Counted from the first letter of the stretch, positions 1-9,221 are shown. The stretch is 36,934 nt of DNA from Oscillospiraceae bacterium (GCA_015064315.1 SVSL01000012.1:1-36934), one strand, 5' to 3'. The notes: a model not told the origin generated them from the sequence alone. Made by a program: numbers and translations.

Positions 1-462
1 ACGCAGGATCTGCTCGGCCTGGATCTGAATATCGCTTGCCTGACCGCGCGCGCCGCCCAAGGGCTGATGGATCATGACCTCGCTGTGGGGCAGGGCAAAT
101 CTCTTGCCCTTGGTGCCCGAGGAGAGCAGGAATGCGCCCATGCTGGCAGCCATGCCAAGGCAGATGGTGGAAACGTCACACTTGATGAACTGCATGGTAT
201 CGTAGATTGCCATGCCTGCGGTGACAGATCCGCCGGGGGAATTGATATAGAAGGAAATATCCTTATCGGGATCCTGTGCCTCCAGGAAGAGCATCTGTGC
301 CACAACCAGGGAAGCGGTAGCATCGTTTACCTCGTCAGAGAGGAAAATGATGCGGTCGTTGAGCAGACGGGAGAAAATGTCGTAGGAGCGCTCTCCGCGG
401 TTGGTCTGCTCTACAACCATGGGAACCAGCGCGTCTTTGGTGTACATTCTGGGATCAAACAT
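1..462 (-). CDS. clpP: ATP-dependent Clp protease proteolytic subunit ClpP (3' end cut by window edge)
   Basis: Self-compartmentalised serine protease that degrades unfolded or tagged proteins together with Clp ATPases in the cytoplasm. Only the first 154 codons lie in the window; about 40 C-terminal residues, including the catalytic Asp, are missing. I translated it from the complement. It begins [16 protein letters not shown] and contains [13 protein letters not shown] (about 71-83), the nucleophile Ser107 in [11 protein letters not shown], and the catalytic His132 in [13 protein letters not shown]. The ATG at 462 follows an AGAGG ribosome site nine bases upstream. It lies 74 bp downstream of tig on the same strand, the classic tig-clpP order, and a hairpin sits between the two. 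Confidence 0.97.
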   Translation of the reverse strand, partial: MFDPRMYTKDALVPMVVEQTNRGERSYDIFSRLLNDRIIFLSDEVNDATASLVVAQMLFLEAQDPDKDISFYINSPGGSVTAGMAIYDTMQFIKCDVSTICLGMAASMGAFLLSSGTKGKRFALPHSEVMIHQPLGGARGQASDIQIQAEQILR

Positions 463-490
463 GCTTTCAAACCTCTTTTCAGTAAATTTT

Positions 491-522
491 GAACCGGAAA
501 TTGCCATGGCGACTTCCGGTTC
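491..522 (-). terminator. Hairpin between tig and clpP
   Basis: A perfect 9-bp inverted repeat, GAACCGGAA (491-499) and TTCCGGTTC (514-522), lies in the 74-bp tig-clpP gap. No proper U-run follows it on the minus strand, so it is probably a weak attenuator or an RNA processing/stability element rather than a full terminator. Confidence 0.5.
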
Positions 523-536
523 AAGACAGGGTGCAA

Positions 537-1820
537 TTATTTTACGATTGCCTTTTCCTTTACGAGATCCATAGCCTTCTTTACCTTCATGTCGGCAGCG
601 ATGGAGTCAACGGGAACCATTTCCTTCACCTTATCTGCTTCCATGCTGTAAGCCTCGGCAATTCTCTTGATCTCACCGTCGATATCCTCTTCGGTAACCT
701 CGATCTTTTCAAGCTCGGCAATCTTCTCCAGAGCCAGTCTCAGCTTTACCTGCTTCTCAGCCTGAGGTCTCATCTGCTCGCGCAGAGCGTCCAGCGTGAG
801 TCCGGTGTACTGGAAGTAGGTCTTGAGATCCAGACCCTGCATACGCAGGCGGTTGTCATAGTCGCGAACAAAGTTCTCGGTCTCTGCAACGTACATCTGC
901 TCGGGAATATCAGCCTTCAGCTTCTTGATCAGAGCCTCAAGGATCTCGTCCTCAAATGCGCGATCAGCCTCGTCCTCGTGTCTCTTAGCGATTTTTGCCT
1001 TTACGTCGGCACGATATTCATCCATGGTATCAAATTCGGATACGTCCTTAGCAAAATCGTCATCCAGCTCGGGAAGCTCAATGTGAGCGATCTTGTGGAT
1101 CACGGTCTTGAAGACAGCAGCCTTACCGGCAAGCTCCTTTGCGTGGTACTCTTCGGGGAAGGTTACGTTTACGTCGAACGCTTCCTCGATCTTGTGGCCT
1201 GCAACCTGCTCCTCAAAGCCGGGGATAAAGTTGCCGGAGCCAAGCTTGAGGGGATATGCATCACCCTTGCCGCCCTCGAAAGCAACGCCGTCTACAAAGC
1301 CCTCGTAGTCGATGGTGCAAACGTCACCCATCTGGGACTCGCCGTCGGTTACTTCGATCTCACGGGAGTTGCGCTCACGAATGGTAGCGATCTCCTTTTC
1401 CACTTCCTCATCGGTTACTTCAGCAACCTTCTTCTCAGCCTCGATGCCGAGGTAATCCTTGATCTTCGCATTGGGCTTTACAGCAACCTTAGCGGAGAGA
1501 ACAACGCCGTTATCGTCAATGGAAACAACGTCGAATTCAGGCTGGCCAACCATATCCAGCTTGGATTCCTTCAGTGCTTCGTCAAAAGCATCGGGAAGAA
1601 CCTCGTTGATAGCATCCTCATAGAAGAAGCCCTTGCCGTACATCTTTTCGATAACGGAGCGGGGAGCCTTACCCTTGCGGAAGCCGGGAACGGTAATCTT
1701 TCCTACCTGCTTGCGGTAAGCGTTGGTAACAGCCTTTTCAAATACGTCCTTTGCAACCGAGAACTCGAGCACGTATACGCTCTTTTCGTTTTCGGCCTTT
1801 GCGGATTTGATCAAACTCAT
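537..1820 (-). CDS. tig: Trigger factor (ribosome-associated chaperone / peptidyl-prolyl isomerase)
   Basis: Ribosome-bound chaperone that meets nascent chains at the exit tunnel. It is 427 residues, the family's normal length. The N-terminal ribosome-binding signature [14 protein letters not shown] is at about 46-59. The FKBP-type isomerase domain spans about 165-250 ([20 protein letters not shown], then [16 protein letters not shown]), and a long helical chaperone domain follows. The ATG at 1820 has a GGAGG site in GGAGGACTAAAAAA. A strong sigma-A promoter lies 50-78 bp upstream, so tig and clpP probably form one transcription unit. Confidence 0.98.
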   Translation of the reverse strand: MSLIKSAKAENEKSVYVLEFSVAKDVFEKAVTNAYRKQVGKITVPGFRKGKAPRSVIEKMYGKGFFYEDAINEVLPDAFDEALKESKLDMVGQPEFDVVSIDDNGVVLSAKVAVKPNAKIKDYLGIEAEKKVAEVTDEEVEKEIATIRERNSREIEVTDGESQMGDVCTIDYEGFVDGVAFEGGKGDAYPLKLGSGNFIPGFEEQVAGHKIEEAFDVNVTFPEEYHAKELAGKAAVFKTVIHKIAHIELPELDDDFAKDVSEFDTMDEYRADVKAKIAKRHEDEADRAFEDEILEALIKKLKADIPEQMYVAETENFVRDYDNRLRMQGLDLKTYFQYTGLTLDALREQMRPQAEKQVKLRLALEKIAELEKIEVTEEDIDGEIKRIAEAYSMEADKVKEMVPVDSIAADMKVKKAMDLVKEKAIVK

Positions 1821-1869
1821 TTTTTTAGTCCTCCAAACAATATCGTTAAGTTTTTTACATACATATTAT

Positions 1870-1898
1870 ATTGTATAATTTTTTTTGCCGTTTGTCAA
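1870..1898 (-). promoter_or_regulatory. Sigma-A promoter for tig-clpP
   Basis: On the minus strand TTGACA (1893-1898), a 17-bp spacer and TACAAT (1870-1875) precede tig by about 50 bp. Confidence 0.85.
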
Positions 1899-1922
1899 GT
1901 GTTTTTTGAAAATTTGGTAAGA

Positions 1923-2660
1923 TTAACAAATTTCGTCGGCATAAACGGGCATTGGTGCAAAATTCAGATAATCGGCGGCGGTCAAAACAAAGTCAATTCC
2001 CTCAAAGGTAGTGGTTCTGGGAACGTAATAGGCGCCGTGGATGTGTCCGAAGTAGCAGGATTTTACGTTGTATTCGTGCAACAGATCCACAATGGGACGG
2101 CAAACGTAGTCGCCCCAAACGGGAGGGAAGTGCAAAAATACGGTAATGGCGGTTTTTCCTCCGTTTTCCTCTTGAAGCTTGCGCGCTTCCTCCAGACTCA
2201 GCTTCAAACGGATCACCTCGCGGTTGACGATCTTGTCAAAGTCCACGTCACCAACCGTTTTTTGCTGACTTTCCTCAAGGAACCAGCCTCTTGCGCCGCA
2301 AACAATGCAGTCCTCCACAAGATAGGCATTGTTGTAGAAGATCCGCAGGCTTTTGATGCCGTTCTGCGCAAAATAAGCCGTCATCTTGGAGGCGGTGGAC
2401 CACCAAAAATCGTGATTCCCCTTGCCGATGAGCTTGGTGCCGGGGAGCGACTCCAAAAAGCGGAAGTCCTCCAGGGTGTCCTCCAGCTTCAGACTCCAGG
2501 AGATGTCACCGGGAATGATGACCGTATCCTCGGGAGAGACGACTGCCCGCCAGTTTTTTTCAATTTTTTGGATATAATCCTTCCAGCGCGGGCCAAAGAT
2601 CTCCATGGATTTGGTTCCGTCGGAGGAAAGATGCAGATCAGCCATCACAAAAAGTGACAC
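1923..2660 (-). CDS. Calcineurin-like metallophosphoesterase
   Basis: Binuclear-metal phosphoesterase of unknown substrate. Metal-binding motifs appear in order: ADLHL (Asp8, His10), PGDISW, GKGNHDFWW and GHIHG near the C terminus. The start chosen is the GTG at 2660, preceded by a well-spaced GGAGG (GGAGGCTTTGAC). It places the DLHL motif at the very N terminus as the family expects and gives 245 residues; a longer upstream extension reads as non-homologous. The gene ends 24 bp before the tig promoter. Its own promoter is not obvious. Metal-dependent phosphoesterase is secure; the substrate is unknown. Confidence 0.9.
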   Translation of the reverse strand: MSLFVMADLHLSSDGTKSMEIFGPRWKDYIQKIEKNWRAVVSPEDTVIIPGDISWSLKLEDTLEDFRFLESLPGTKLIGKGNHDFWWSTASKMTAYFAQNGIKSLRIFYNNAYLVEDCIVCGARGWFLEESQQKTVGDVDFDKIVNREVIRLKLSLEEARKLQEENGGKTAITVFLHFPPVWGDYVCRPIVDLLHEYNVKSCYFGHIHGAYYVPRTTTFEGIDFVLTAADYLNFAPMPVYADEIC

Positions 2661-2778
2661 GTCAAAGCCTCCTTTTGAGTGTATAACAGGTGGGAAAGCG
2701 GACAGAATAAGAAATGGGAAGAGCCATCTTTCCAATCCGTCTTTTCAAAGAGACGAGGATCAGAAAGGAAACAGAATC

Positions 2779-2967
2779 ATGGAACAGAATCAAAGATGCG
2801 GAGCAGGCGGATGCAAGCACATCAAGGGCGTAAAGTGTGACGTAGAGAATTGCTACTACAACGACTGCGCCACTCATTGCACGGCAACCGAGATTGCGGT
2901 AGGCCCTCACAGTGCCGATTGCTCCGGCGAGACCCTTTGCGCTACCTTTAAGCCCAAGGCAGAGTAA
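2779..2967 (+). CDS. DUF1540 cysteine-rich small protein
   Basis: A 62-residue protein with eight cysteines (7, 12, 20, 25, 30, 34, 48 and 54). The spacing in VKCDVENCYYNDCATHC followed by TATEIAVG matches the short metal-binding-like DUF1540 domain found in many Firmicutes, which has no established function. The family often carries two copies; only one is clear here. The ATG at 2779 follows AGAAAGGAAACAGAATC. It is divergent from the metallophosphoesterase and is followed by a strong terminator. Confidence 0.85.
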   Translation: MEQNQRCGAGGCKHIKGVKCDVENCYYNDCATHCTATEIAVGPHSADCSGETLCATFKPKAE

Positions 2968-2973
2968 TTCACG

Positions 2974-2999
2974 ACCTCCCCCAACGGGGGAGGTTTTTT
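2974..2999 (+). terminator. Rho-independent terminator after the DUF1540 gene
   Basis: Stem CCTCCCCC (2975-2982) pairs with GGGGGAGG (2986-2993) across a three-base loop and is followed by six T. It lies between the convergent DUF1540 and thrC genes. The minus-strand side lacks a U-run, so it serves mainly the plus strand. Confidence 0.9.
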
Positions 3000-3003
3000 A
3001 GCA

Positions 3004-4488
3004 TTAAGCGTTCAGATACTCCAAAACAGCGTTTGCCATTTCACTCTTGTCAACGGTTTTGGTAAAGTTGACCTTTCTCTCTGCAAGACCGGACAGGGGG
3101 TAGGGGATCTTGGTATTGGTTGCCTTTTCCAGCTCGTCAAGTGCTTCCAGCTCAGAGGGAGCATCCTTGCCCACAACCGCAAGATACACGTTGTTTGCAA
3201 ACTTGTAGGGGCTTGCGGTGGAGTCGATCACCATGGGAGCCTTGTCACCGCTTTCGGCAACGTAAGCCTCTGCGGCATGAATGGCAACGGCAGTGTGGGT
3301 GTCGGCAAGATAATTGTACTTTTCAAAGGTCGCCTTAATGGTTGCGGCGGTCTCCTTTTCGTCGGTGTAATAGCCGATGAAGTTCTTTTGGATCTCTGCC
3401 AGTACGTCTGCCTCCACAGAATAAACGCCCTTGTTCTTCAGATCCTCCATATAGGACGCGGTCTTTTCGCTACCCGCTACAAAGTAGAGCAGTCTTTCCA
3501 GATTGCTGGAGATCAGAATGTCCATAGAGGGGGACATGGTGAGGTAGAAGTCGCGGTTGCGATCGTAGGTACCCGTGCGCAGGAAATCGGTGAGAATGTT
3601 GTTGGAGTTGGATGCGCAGATCAGCTTGCCGATGGGAAGTCCCATGAGCTTTGCCAGATATGCGGCAAAGATGTTGCCAAAGTTGCCGGTGGGAACGCAG
3701 ACGTTGAAGCTGTCACCCATCTTGCATTTGCCGGCGTTGAGCAGATCGCAGTATGCCGAAACGTAGTAAACGATCTGAGGTGCCAGACGTCCCCAGTTGA
3801 TGGAATTGGCGCTGGAGAAGAAATAGCCCTTTTCGTTCAGCGCGTCAGCCATTGCCTTGTCACCAAAGATTGCCTTGACGCCGTTTTGCGCGTCGTCAAA
3901 GTTGCCGCGGATGGCGCAGACGTTGACGTTAGAGCCAGTTTGCGTTGCCATTTGCAGCTTTTGCACACGGCTGACGCCGTCCACGGGATAAAACACCATG
4001 ATCTTGATGCCGTCAACGTCCTTGTAGCCCTCAAGAGCGGCTTTTCCGGTGTCGCCCGAGGTGGCAACCAGAATCAGCGCGGTACGCTTCTCACCGGTCT
4101 TTACCAGTGCGCGTGAGAGCAGACGGGGCATGATCTGAAGCGCCATATCCTTGAACGCCGCCGTGGGGCCGTGCCAAAGCTCCAGAGACTCCAGATTGTC
4201 ATGGATGTTGACCATGGGAGCCGCACCGCCAACGAAGGAGCTTTCGCTGTAAGCCTTTTCACAGTCCTCCAGCAGCTCCTCGTAGGTGTAGTCGCCAAGG
4301 AATTTGGAAAGGATCTTAGCGGCTCTTACGGGATAAGAATCACCGCAGAGAACCTTGATCTCCTCTTCTGTGAGAGCGGGGATGCTTTCGGGCACAAAGA
4401 GACCGCCGTCGTTGGCAAGTCCTTGCTTGATGACTTGTGCAGCGCTCTCGGTGGCTTGTTGCGTGCTTCTTGTACTTTTAAACAACAT
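3004..4488 (-). CDS. thrC: Threonine synthase
   Basis: PLP enzyme that converts O-phosphohomoserine to threonine, the last step of the pathway. It is 494 residues. The N-terminal STRSTQQATESAAQVIKQGL and DGGLFVPE are typical. The PLP lysine is Lys113 in HGPTAAFKDMALQ, and the phosphate-binding loop is VATSGDTGKAAL (about 142-153). The ATG at 4488 has AAGGA about 11 bases upstream. It lies 26 bp behind the M19 dipeptidase and is probably the last gene of the minus-strand operon that starts at 9221. The first gene of that operon resembles the PGM-like family proposed to replace homoserine kinase, which would supply this enzyme's substrate. Confidence 0.96.
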   Translation of the reverse strand: MLFKSTRSTQQATESAAQVIKQGLANDGGLFVPESIPALTEEEIKVLCGDSYPVRAAKILSKFLGDYTYEELLEDCEKAYSESSFVGGAAPMVNIHDNLESLELWHGPTAAFKDMALQIMPRLLSRALVKTGEKRTALILVATSGDTGKAALEGYKDVDGIKIMVFYPVDGVSRVQKLQMATQTGSNVNVCAIRGNFDDAQNGVKAIFGDKAMADALNEKGYFFSSANSINWGRLAPQIVYYVSAYCDLLNAGKCKMGDSFNVCVPTGNFGNIFAAYLAKLMGLPIGKLICASNSNNILTDFLRTGTYDRNRDFYLTMSPSMDILISSNLERLLYFVAGSEKTASYMEDLKNKGVYSVEADVLAEIQKNFIGYYTDEKETAATIKATFEKYNYLADTHTAVAIHAAEAYVAESGDKAPMVIDSTASPYKFANNVYLAVVGKDAPSELEALDELEKATNTKIPYPLSGLAERKVNFTKTVDKSEMANAVLEYLNA

Positions 4489-4514
4489 AATTTTCAGGTT
4501 CCTTCCTGTTAGTA

Positions 4515-5441
4515 TTACAAAAATGAAGTGGATGTATCAATTTCTTCGCGCAGATATTTTTGCGCAAAGGAATAGGCGTTTTGATAAAAAATTTTATTGA
4601 TCAATTCTTCGGAATAATTTGCCTTTTGCAAAGCCTTTGCAAGAAGCGGAAGTTTTGAAAGATCGGGGATATCGGTTGGAAGGTCGCATCCGTCCATGTC
4701 ACATCCCAGGGCAAGATGATCCTCGGCACCGTTTTCAAGAAAATACTCGATATGGGAAAGAATATGGTCGATCGTTGCGTTTCCATCCTCTGTCAGAAAA
4801 TAGCGGTGCAGATTGATGCCGATGACGCCGTCGCAGGAAAGGAGCTTGTCGATCTGCCACTTTCTCAGATTGCGGGAAACGGGGCAGAGCGCAAAGGCGT
4901 TGGAATGAGATGCGATCACGGGGCGTTCTGACTTTGCGGAGATCTCAAAAATCTCTTCGGAAGCCTTCTCCGAGGCATGGGAAATATCCAAAATCATGCC
5001 AAGCTCTGCGGCGCGGGAAAGGGCTTTTCTTCCAAACTCCGTCAACCCGAGGTCGGTATCGTGAGAGCCGCCGATGCAGGTTTCTCCCTTCCAAAGCGGG
5101 GTCAGAATCCGAACACCGTGGGAGTACAGCACGTCAACGCGTTCGGGGATCCCACAAAGAATGCGCGCATCCTCCACCGAAAGCAACAGGGTAGGGGCGT
5201 TTGGGCTCGGATGCTTCACGGAGGGATCGTTTTTCAAATTTTCCAGCATGGCGCAAAACGCCTGCCAGCCCTTCTCGTCGCTCAGTGACGGCTCGGTCCA
5301 ATGCGCCATGACCTGCACGTAGCGGTCAAAGGCTGCGGCTTTTTGAAGAGAAACCGCCAGCGTGTTTTCTTTCAGCGGTTGACGTTGTCTATGCATCTCG
5401 TAAGCGGTGTCGCAATGCAGATCAAACAGGGAAAGCCTCAT
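4515..5441 (-). CDS. Membrane dipeptidase family (peptidase M19) protein
   Basis: Zinc dipeptidase of the renal-dipeptidase family, 308 residues. The N-terminal FDLHCDT supplies the first zinc ligands. ISHAS and VIASHSNAFALCPVSRNL follow in the middle, and LALGCDMDG lies near the C-terminal third, all in family order. No signal peptide is visible, so it is probably cytoplasmic and may act in dipeptide turnover. The ATG at 5441 has a GGAGG seven bases upstream. It starts 16 bp after yraN and precedes thrC by 26 bp. Confidence 0.92.
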   Translation of the reverse strand: MRLSLFDLHCDTAYEMHRQRQPLKENTLAVSLQKAAAFDRYVQVMAHWTEPSLSDEKGWQAFCAMLENLKNDPSVKHPSPNAPTLLLSVEDARILCGIPERVDVLYSHGVRILTPLWKGETCIGGSHDTDLGLTEFGRKALSRAAELGMILDISHASEKASEEIFEISAKSERPVIASHSNAFALCPVSRNLRKWQIDKLLSCDGVIGINLHRYFLTEDGNATIDHILSHIEYFLENGAEDHLALGCDMDGCDLPTDIPDLSKLPLLAKALQKANYSEELINKIFYQNAYSFAQKYLREEIDTSTSFL

Positions 5442-5457
5442 AGAAGAACCTCCGCTT

Positions 5458-5850
5458 TCAGTATGCGCCCTTGATGTGATTGATTCTCAACACCTTGGGC
5501 TTTTTTCGGGTGGCGTTCTTTTCCAAAAAGATTTCGATCACGTCCATGCGTGGGCTCTTCTTGGTGGGATGCAGATGCAGATATGCCTGTGCCGTTTGAC
5601 GTGTCAACCGTTTTTTATCGGCTCTGACGGCGTTTCCGGGAGGCGGTACGGGCTCGGCTGAATCGGGGGTGTAGCTTCTGGTCTTGACCTCCACAAAAAC
5701 GATGGATCTCGGTGTGGAAGCAATGATGTCAAGCTCGCCCTTTCCGTATCTCCAGTTGCGCTCCTTTACAGTATATCCTCTCAGACGCAAATAGTGAGCG
5801 GCGCGAGCTTCCCCAAAATCGCCGATCTCCTTTGTGGTATGAAGGATCAT
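5458..5850 (-). CDS. yraN: YraN family (UPF0102) putative endonuclease-fold protein
   Basis: A 130-residue protein of the YraN family, which has a restriction-endonuclease-like fold and no firmly settled function. Visible motifs are GDFGEARAAHYLRLRGY, RNWRYGKGELDII and VFVEVKTRS, where the Glu/Asp/Glu-x-Lys residues form the putative nuclease site. The ATG at 5850 overlaps the rnhB stop by four bases (ATGA), so translation is coupled. The rnhB-yraN order is common in bacteria. Confidence 0.93.
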   Translation of the reverse strand: MILHTTKEIGDFGEARAAHYLRLRGYTVKERNWRYGKGELDIIASTPRSIVFVEVKTRSYTPDSAEPVPPPGNAVRADKKRLTRQTAQAYLHLHPTKKSPRMDVIEIFLEKNATRKKPKVLRINHIKGAY

Positions 5851-6452
5851 GATTCCTTATCCAAAAAACGAATGAATTGCTTGCGGTGAATGGGGGAGGG
5901 ACCGTACTCGCGCAGAGCCTGCATATGGGCTTTTGTTCCGTAGCCCTTGTGCTTGGCAATGCCGTATTGGGGATAGGCACGATCCAGCTCGATGCAGGCG
6001 CGGTCACGGGTGACCTTGGCAAGGATCGAGGCGGCGGCAATGGAGGGGCTGATGGCGTCTCCGTGAACCACTGCCCGGGCGGGAATCTGAAAATCCCGCG
6101 CAATATTTCCGTCAATGATGGCGAAATCAGCCTTTACCGCAAGTCCGTCAATGGCGCGACGCATGGCGAGCAGATCGGCTTCCAGAATGTTCATGGAATC
6201 GATCTCCTCCACGCTTGCCTCGGCAATGCAGTAGGCAACGGCGTTTTCACAAATGATGTCAAAGAGCTTTTCGCGCTTTTTTTCGGTCAGCTTTTTGGAG
6301 TCGTTCAGCTCCTCCAATTCAAAGCCCATGGGAAGGATGCAGGCGGCGGCAACCACGGGACCGCAAAGGGGACCGCGTCCTGCCTCGTCCACGCCGCAAA
6401 CGGTGGAAAAGCCTTTTTCAAGAAGCTCCTTTTCAATGGCATAATCAAGCAT
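5847..6452 (-). CDS. rnhB: Ribonuclease HII
   Basis: Endonuclease that cuts RNA in RNA-DNA hybrids and at embedded ribonucleotides. With the ATG at 6452 the protein is 201 residues, beginning MLDYAIEKELLEKGFSTV. The catalytic DEDD set is visible: Asp22 and Glu23 in VDEAGRGPLCGPVVA, Asp114 in AIIDGN and Asp132 in GDAISPSIAAASILAKV. An upstream in-frame extension is non-homologous. The ATG at 6452 sits inside the end of rbgA with an 8-bp overlap and uses the AGGAGGAG encoded by the rbgA C terminus. The rbgA-rnhB pairing is common in Firmicutes. Confidence 0.96.
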   Translation of the reverse strand: MLDYAIEKELLEKGFSTVCGVDEAGRGPLCGPVVAAACILPMGFELEELNDSKKLTEKKREKLFDIICENAVAYCIAEASVEEIDSMNILEADLLAMRRAIDGLAVKADFAIIDGNIARDFQIPARAVVHGDAISPSIAAASILAKVTRDRACIELDRAYPQYGIAKHKGYGTKAHMQALREYGPSPIHRKQFIRFLDKES

Positions 6453-7329
6453 CGGGCAGCTCCTCCTTGGAATAGCGATCCAGGGTAATGCGTCCGATCT
6501 TGGCGTCGCGGAATTCATCCAAAAGCATAATGGCGGTACGCTCGGTGTTGATCTCGCCGCCGCTGATGAGAAAGCCGCGCTTTCTTCCAATGGTCAGGAA
6601 GAGATCGTAATCGGAGGTTTCCTTGTACTGTGCCATATCGCCCAGCTTGTAGCGTGTCGAGAGCATTTCGGGATAGAGACGGCGCAGTCTCTTGCAAAGG
6701 ATCACCGCCATGGTCTCCAGATCCAGAATGCCGTCTCGGATGGCACCCGTCAGCGCGAGATTTTCTCCCACGCGACGCTCCTCAAACTTAGGCCAGAGAA
6801 TACCGGGCATATCCATCAGGTCCACGCCGATCTTGGTGGGGACCCATTGCTTATCCAGGGTTACACCGGGGCGGTTTTCCACCTTTGCCTTCTTGGTACC
6901 GCAGATGCGGTTGATCAGGGATGATTTTCCCACGTTTGGGATTCCCAAAACCATGGCGCGGATGCGCTTGTTCATTCCTTTTTCCTCGTATCTGCGAAGC
7001 TTGTCGGCAAGGATGGTGCGAATAGCCCCCTCCATTTTGTTAATGCCGTTGCCGCTGACACAGTCGGTCAAAAGACAAATTGTATTCTCGGTGGTGTAGC
7101 GCTTGACCCATGAGGCGTTTTGCGCGGGGTCGGCAAGGGATGCCTTGTTGAGGAGCAAAAGGGTAGGCTTATCCCCAATGAGGCGCGCGATCTCGGGATT
7201 GCGCGAGCTGTAGGGAATGCGGGCATCCAATATTTCAATGACGATATCTACGTTTTTAATGTTCTCGGAGATCAAACGGCGGGTTTTCGCCATGTGCCCC
7301 GGGAACCACTGTATGGTTTCTGATGGCAT
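6445..7329 (-). CDS. rbgA: Ribosome biogenesis GTPase RbgA (YlqF)
   Basis: Circularly permuted GTPase needed for late 50S assembly. It is 294 residues from the ATG at 7329; the AGGTG seven bases upstream supports this over the TTG two codons earlier. The permuted order is visible: IQWFPGHMAKTRR at the N terminus, G4-like LLLLNKASLAD, then G1 LGIPNVGKSSLINR, then G3 MDMPGILWPK, with a C-terminal RNA-binding helical domain. It lies 24 bp after lepB and overlaps rnhB. Confidence 0.97.
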   Translation of the reverse strand: MPSETIQWFPGHMAKTRRLISENIKNVDIVIEILDARIPYSSRNPEIARLIGDKPTLLLLNKASLADPAQNASWVKRYTTENTICLLTDCVSGNGINKMEGAIRTILADKLRRYEEKGMNKRIRAMVLGIPNVGKSSLINRICGTKKAKVENRPGVTLDKQWVPTKIGVDLMDMPGILWPKFEERRVGENLALTGAIRDGILDLETMAVILCKRLRRLYPEMLSTRYKLGDMAQYKETSDYDLFLTIGRKRGFLISGGEINTERTAIMLLDEFRDAKIGRITLDRYSKEELPDA

Positions 7330-7353
7330 ATTCAAACACCTGCTTTCAAAGGA

Positions 7354-7974
7354 TCATGGGTAGATAGTGAAGGGGAAAACACGCACAATGGCTCTCCCCA
7401 GCACGCATCTTTCATCGACAAAGCCGATGTCAAGATCACGGCTGTCCTTGGAGTTGTTCCGATTGTCTCCCATCACAAAGACGTGCCCGTCGGGAACGGT
7501 TGCCGAAAAGATTTTTTGATCGGAATCATAGTTGTGCTCGGCAAACAGAGTATAACGCCCGATAAACTCGTCCGAAAAGCTTTTCAAAACTGCGTGAGAG
7601 TCCTCATAGCGTACGCCGTCCACAAGGATCTCCTTGGTTTGAAAGTTGATGGTCACGTTCTGTCCGCCGGTAGCGATCACCCGCTTGACAAGCGTTCTTT
7701 CTCCCTCCTTTTCGGGAAGGTGAAAGACCACAACGTCGTCCTGCTCGGGAGTATATCCAATGCTCCAGATCAAGAGGTTTTCGCCGTTGGCGAAGGAGTT
7801 TTCCATGGAGTTGCCGTCCACGCGACAGAGTCGGAAGACAAACGTGAACAGCATCATCACCGCAAAGATCGCCCAGGCGAGCAGCTCTAAATATTCAAAT
7901 GCCGTGGCAAGGGGAGATTGCTTTTTTTGCTCTTTTGCATTGTCCTTGCGGATGAGATTGGGTTCGGAATTCAT
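7354..7974 (-). CDS. lepB: Signal peptidase I
   Basis: Membrane-anchored Ser/Lys protease that removes signal peptides from exported proteins, with its active site outside the membrane. It is 206 residues. A single span lies at about 30-48 (LLAWAIFAVMMLFTFVF). The nucleophile is Ser56 in VDGNSMENSF, the general-base Lys97 is in RTLVKRVIATGG, and the C-terminal box is VMGDNRNNSKDSRD. The ATG at 7974 follows AAAGGAAG. It is second in the operon, 38 bp after the apgM-like gene and just before rbgA, an arrangement seen in other Firmicutes. Confidence 0.96.
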   Translation of the reverse strand: MNSEPNLIRKDNAKEQKKQSPLATAFEYLELLAWAIFAVMMLFTFVFRLCRVDGNSMENSFANGENLLIWSIGYTPEQDDVVVFHLPEKEGERTLVKRVIATGGQNVTINFQTKEILVDGVRYEDSHAVLKSFSDEFIGRYTLFAEHNYDSDQKIFSATVPDGHVFVMGDNRNNSKDSRDLDIGFVDERCVLGRAIVRVFPFTIYP

Positions 7975-8012
7975 AAATAACTTCCTTTCGGATTCTGAAT
8001 ATCCCTATGGGA

Positions 8013-9221
8013 TCACTTGGTGAGCAGCTCCATGAGCTTATAGCCGTTTGCAAGATAGAAGCTCTTTGCGGCGGCACTCTCCTCGGAGAAGCTCTCAACA
8101 CCGTTGTTTTCCGCTTTAGAATCATAGATCATAAAGGGAACGGGATCAATGGAGTGGGTTCGGATGCGGATCGGCGTGGGGTGATCGGGCAGGATCATAA
8201 TGCGGTAGTCCTCGCCTGTGCTTTGAAGATACTCGTAAACGGGAGCCAGAATCTTTTGATCAATCAGCTCAATGGAAAGCACCTTGTTTTCGGTTTCGGC
8301 GCGGTGACCGCATTCATCGGGACCTTCCACGTGAACGTAAACGTAATCGTAGCCCTCCTTGAAGGCGTCAATAGCGGCGTTTGCCTTGCCCTCGTAGTTG
8401 GTGTGTACGTTGCCGGTGGCGCCTTCTACGTCGATGGATCTCATACCCGCGCAAAGACCAATGCCCTTGATCAGATCAACTGCCGAGATCACGGCACCGT
8501 TCAGTCCCCAGTGCTCCTTGAAGTTGGGGAGCTGAGGCTTTTTGCCGGGACTCCAGAGCCAAGCCGAGTTTGCAGGCTTGAGACCGCGTGCGCGTCTTGC
8601 CTCGTTGACGGGATGGTGGTTGAGGATCTCAAAGCTTTCCTTCATCAGCTTCAAAAATTCCGCGCCGCCATCCTCCTCTCGGGGAAGATATTCGCCAATG
8701 CGTTTGCCAAGAATGTCGTGGGGGCGCATGAAGTTGTATTTGTCATCGCCGTTCTTCCAGATCAGGCAATGACGGTAGCTGACACCGGTGTAGAAGCGGC
8801 GGTATTCGTTGCCCAGCTTTTCCTCCAGCGTTTTGATCAGCTGATCCGCCTCGGCGGTGGTGATCTCATCGGCGCTGTGGTCGAGAATGATCTTATCCTC
8901 GTAGTCTCCCTCGTCACTCAGGGTTACCACGTTGCAACGGTATGCCGTTTCGTCGGACTGCATCTCAATGCCCATGCTGACCGCCTCCAGAGGGGAACGT
9001 CCCTTGGAGTAGATCTTGGGATCAAAGGAGAGAATCGCCATGTTGGCAGTGTCACTTTCGGGAACCATACCCTGGGGAACGTTGGATACCGTTCCTACCA
9101 AGGCGCTTTTTGCAAGACGGTCCATGGTAGGCTTGTTTGCCGCCTCCATGGGGGTGCGATTGCCGAGCGCCTCCAGCTTTTCGTCAGCCATACCGTCGGG
9201 AATAAGAACAAGATATTTCAT
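8013..9221 (-). CDS. apgM: 2,3-bisphosphoglycerate-independent phosphoglycerate mutase (ApgM-like); candidate homoserine kinase variant
   Basis: Alkaline-phosphatase-superfamily protein, 402 residues, of the archaeal-type iPGM family. It begins MKYLVLIPDGMADEKLEALG. The phospho-acceptor region is PESDTANMAILSFDP with Ser56 the probable nucleophile, followed by GRSPLEAVSMGI. Late metal ligands include GPDECGHRA and ILPDHPTP. The ATG at 9221 is preceded by GGTGG eight bases upstream; the GTG at 9233 is part of that ribosome site. One branch of this family has been proposed, from genomic context, to be a homoserine kinase (TIGR02535). This gene leads an operon that ends in thrC, which fits. Family membership is secure; the choice between glycolytic mutase and homoserine kinase is not resolved by sequence alone. 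Confidence 0.88.
   Translation of the reverse strand: MKYLVLIPDGMADEKLEALGNRTPMEAANKPTMDRLAKSALVGTVSNVPQGMVPESDTANMAILSFDPKIYSKGRSPLEAVSMGIEMQSDETAYRCNVVTLSDEGDYEDKIILDHSADEITTAEADQLIKTLEEKLGNEYRRFYTGVSYRHCLIWKNGDDKYNFMRPHDILGKRIGEYLPREEDGGAEFLKLMKESFEILNHHPVNEARRARGLKPANSAWLWSPGKKPQLPNFKEHWGLNGAVISAVDLIKGIGLCAGMRSIDVEGATGNVHTNYEGKANAAIDAFKEGYDYVYVHVEGPDECGHRAETENKVLSIELIDQKILAPVYEYLQSTGEDYRIMILPDHPTPIRIRTHSIDPVPFMIYDSKAENNGVESFSEESAAAKSFYLANGYKLMELLTK

Noticed and set aside
489..2657. A 722-codon open frame on the plus strand.
   Set aside because: It runs antisense to tig and the metallophosphoesterase, both with clear motifs and ribosome sites. Its product shows no family features and is a by-product of codon bias.
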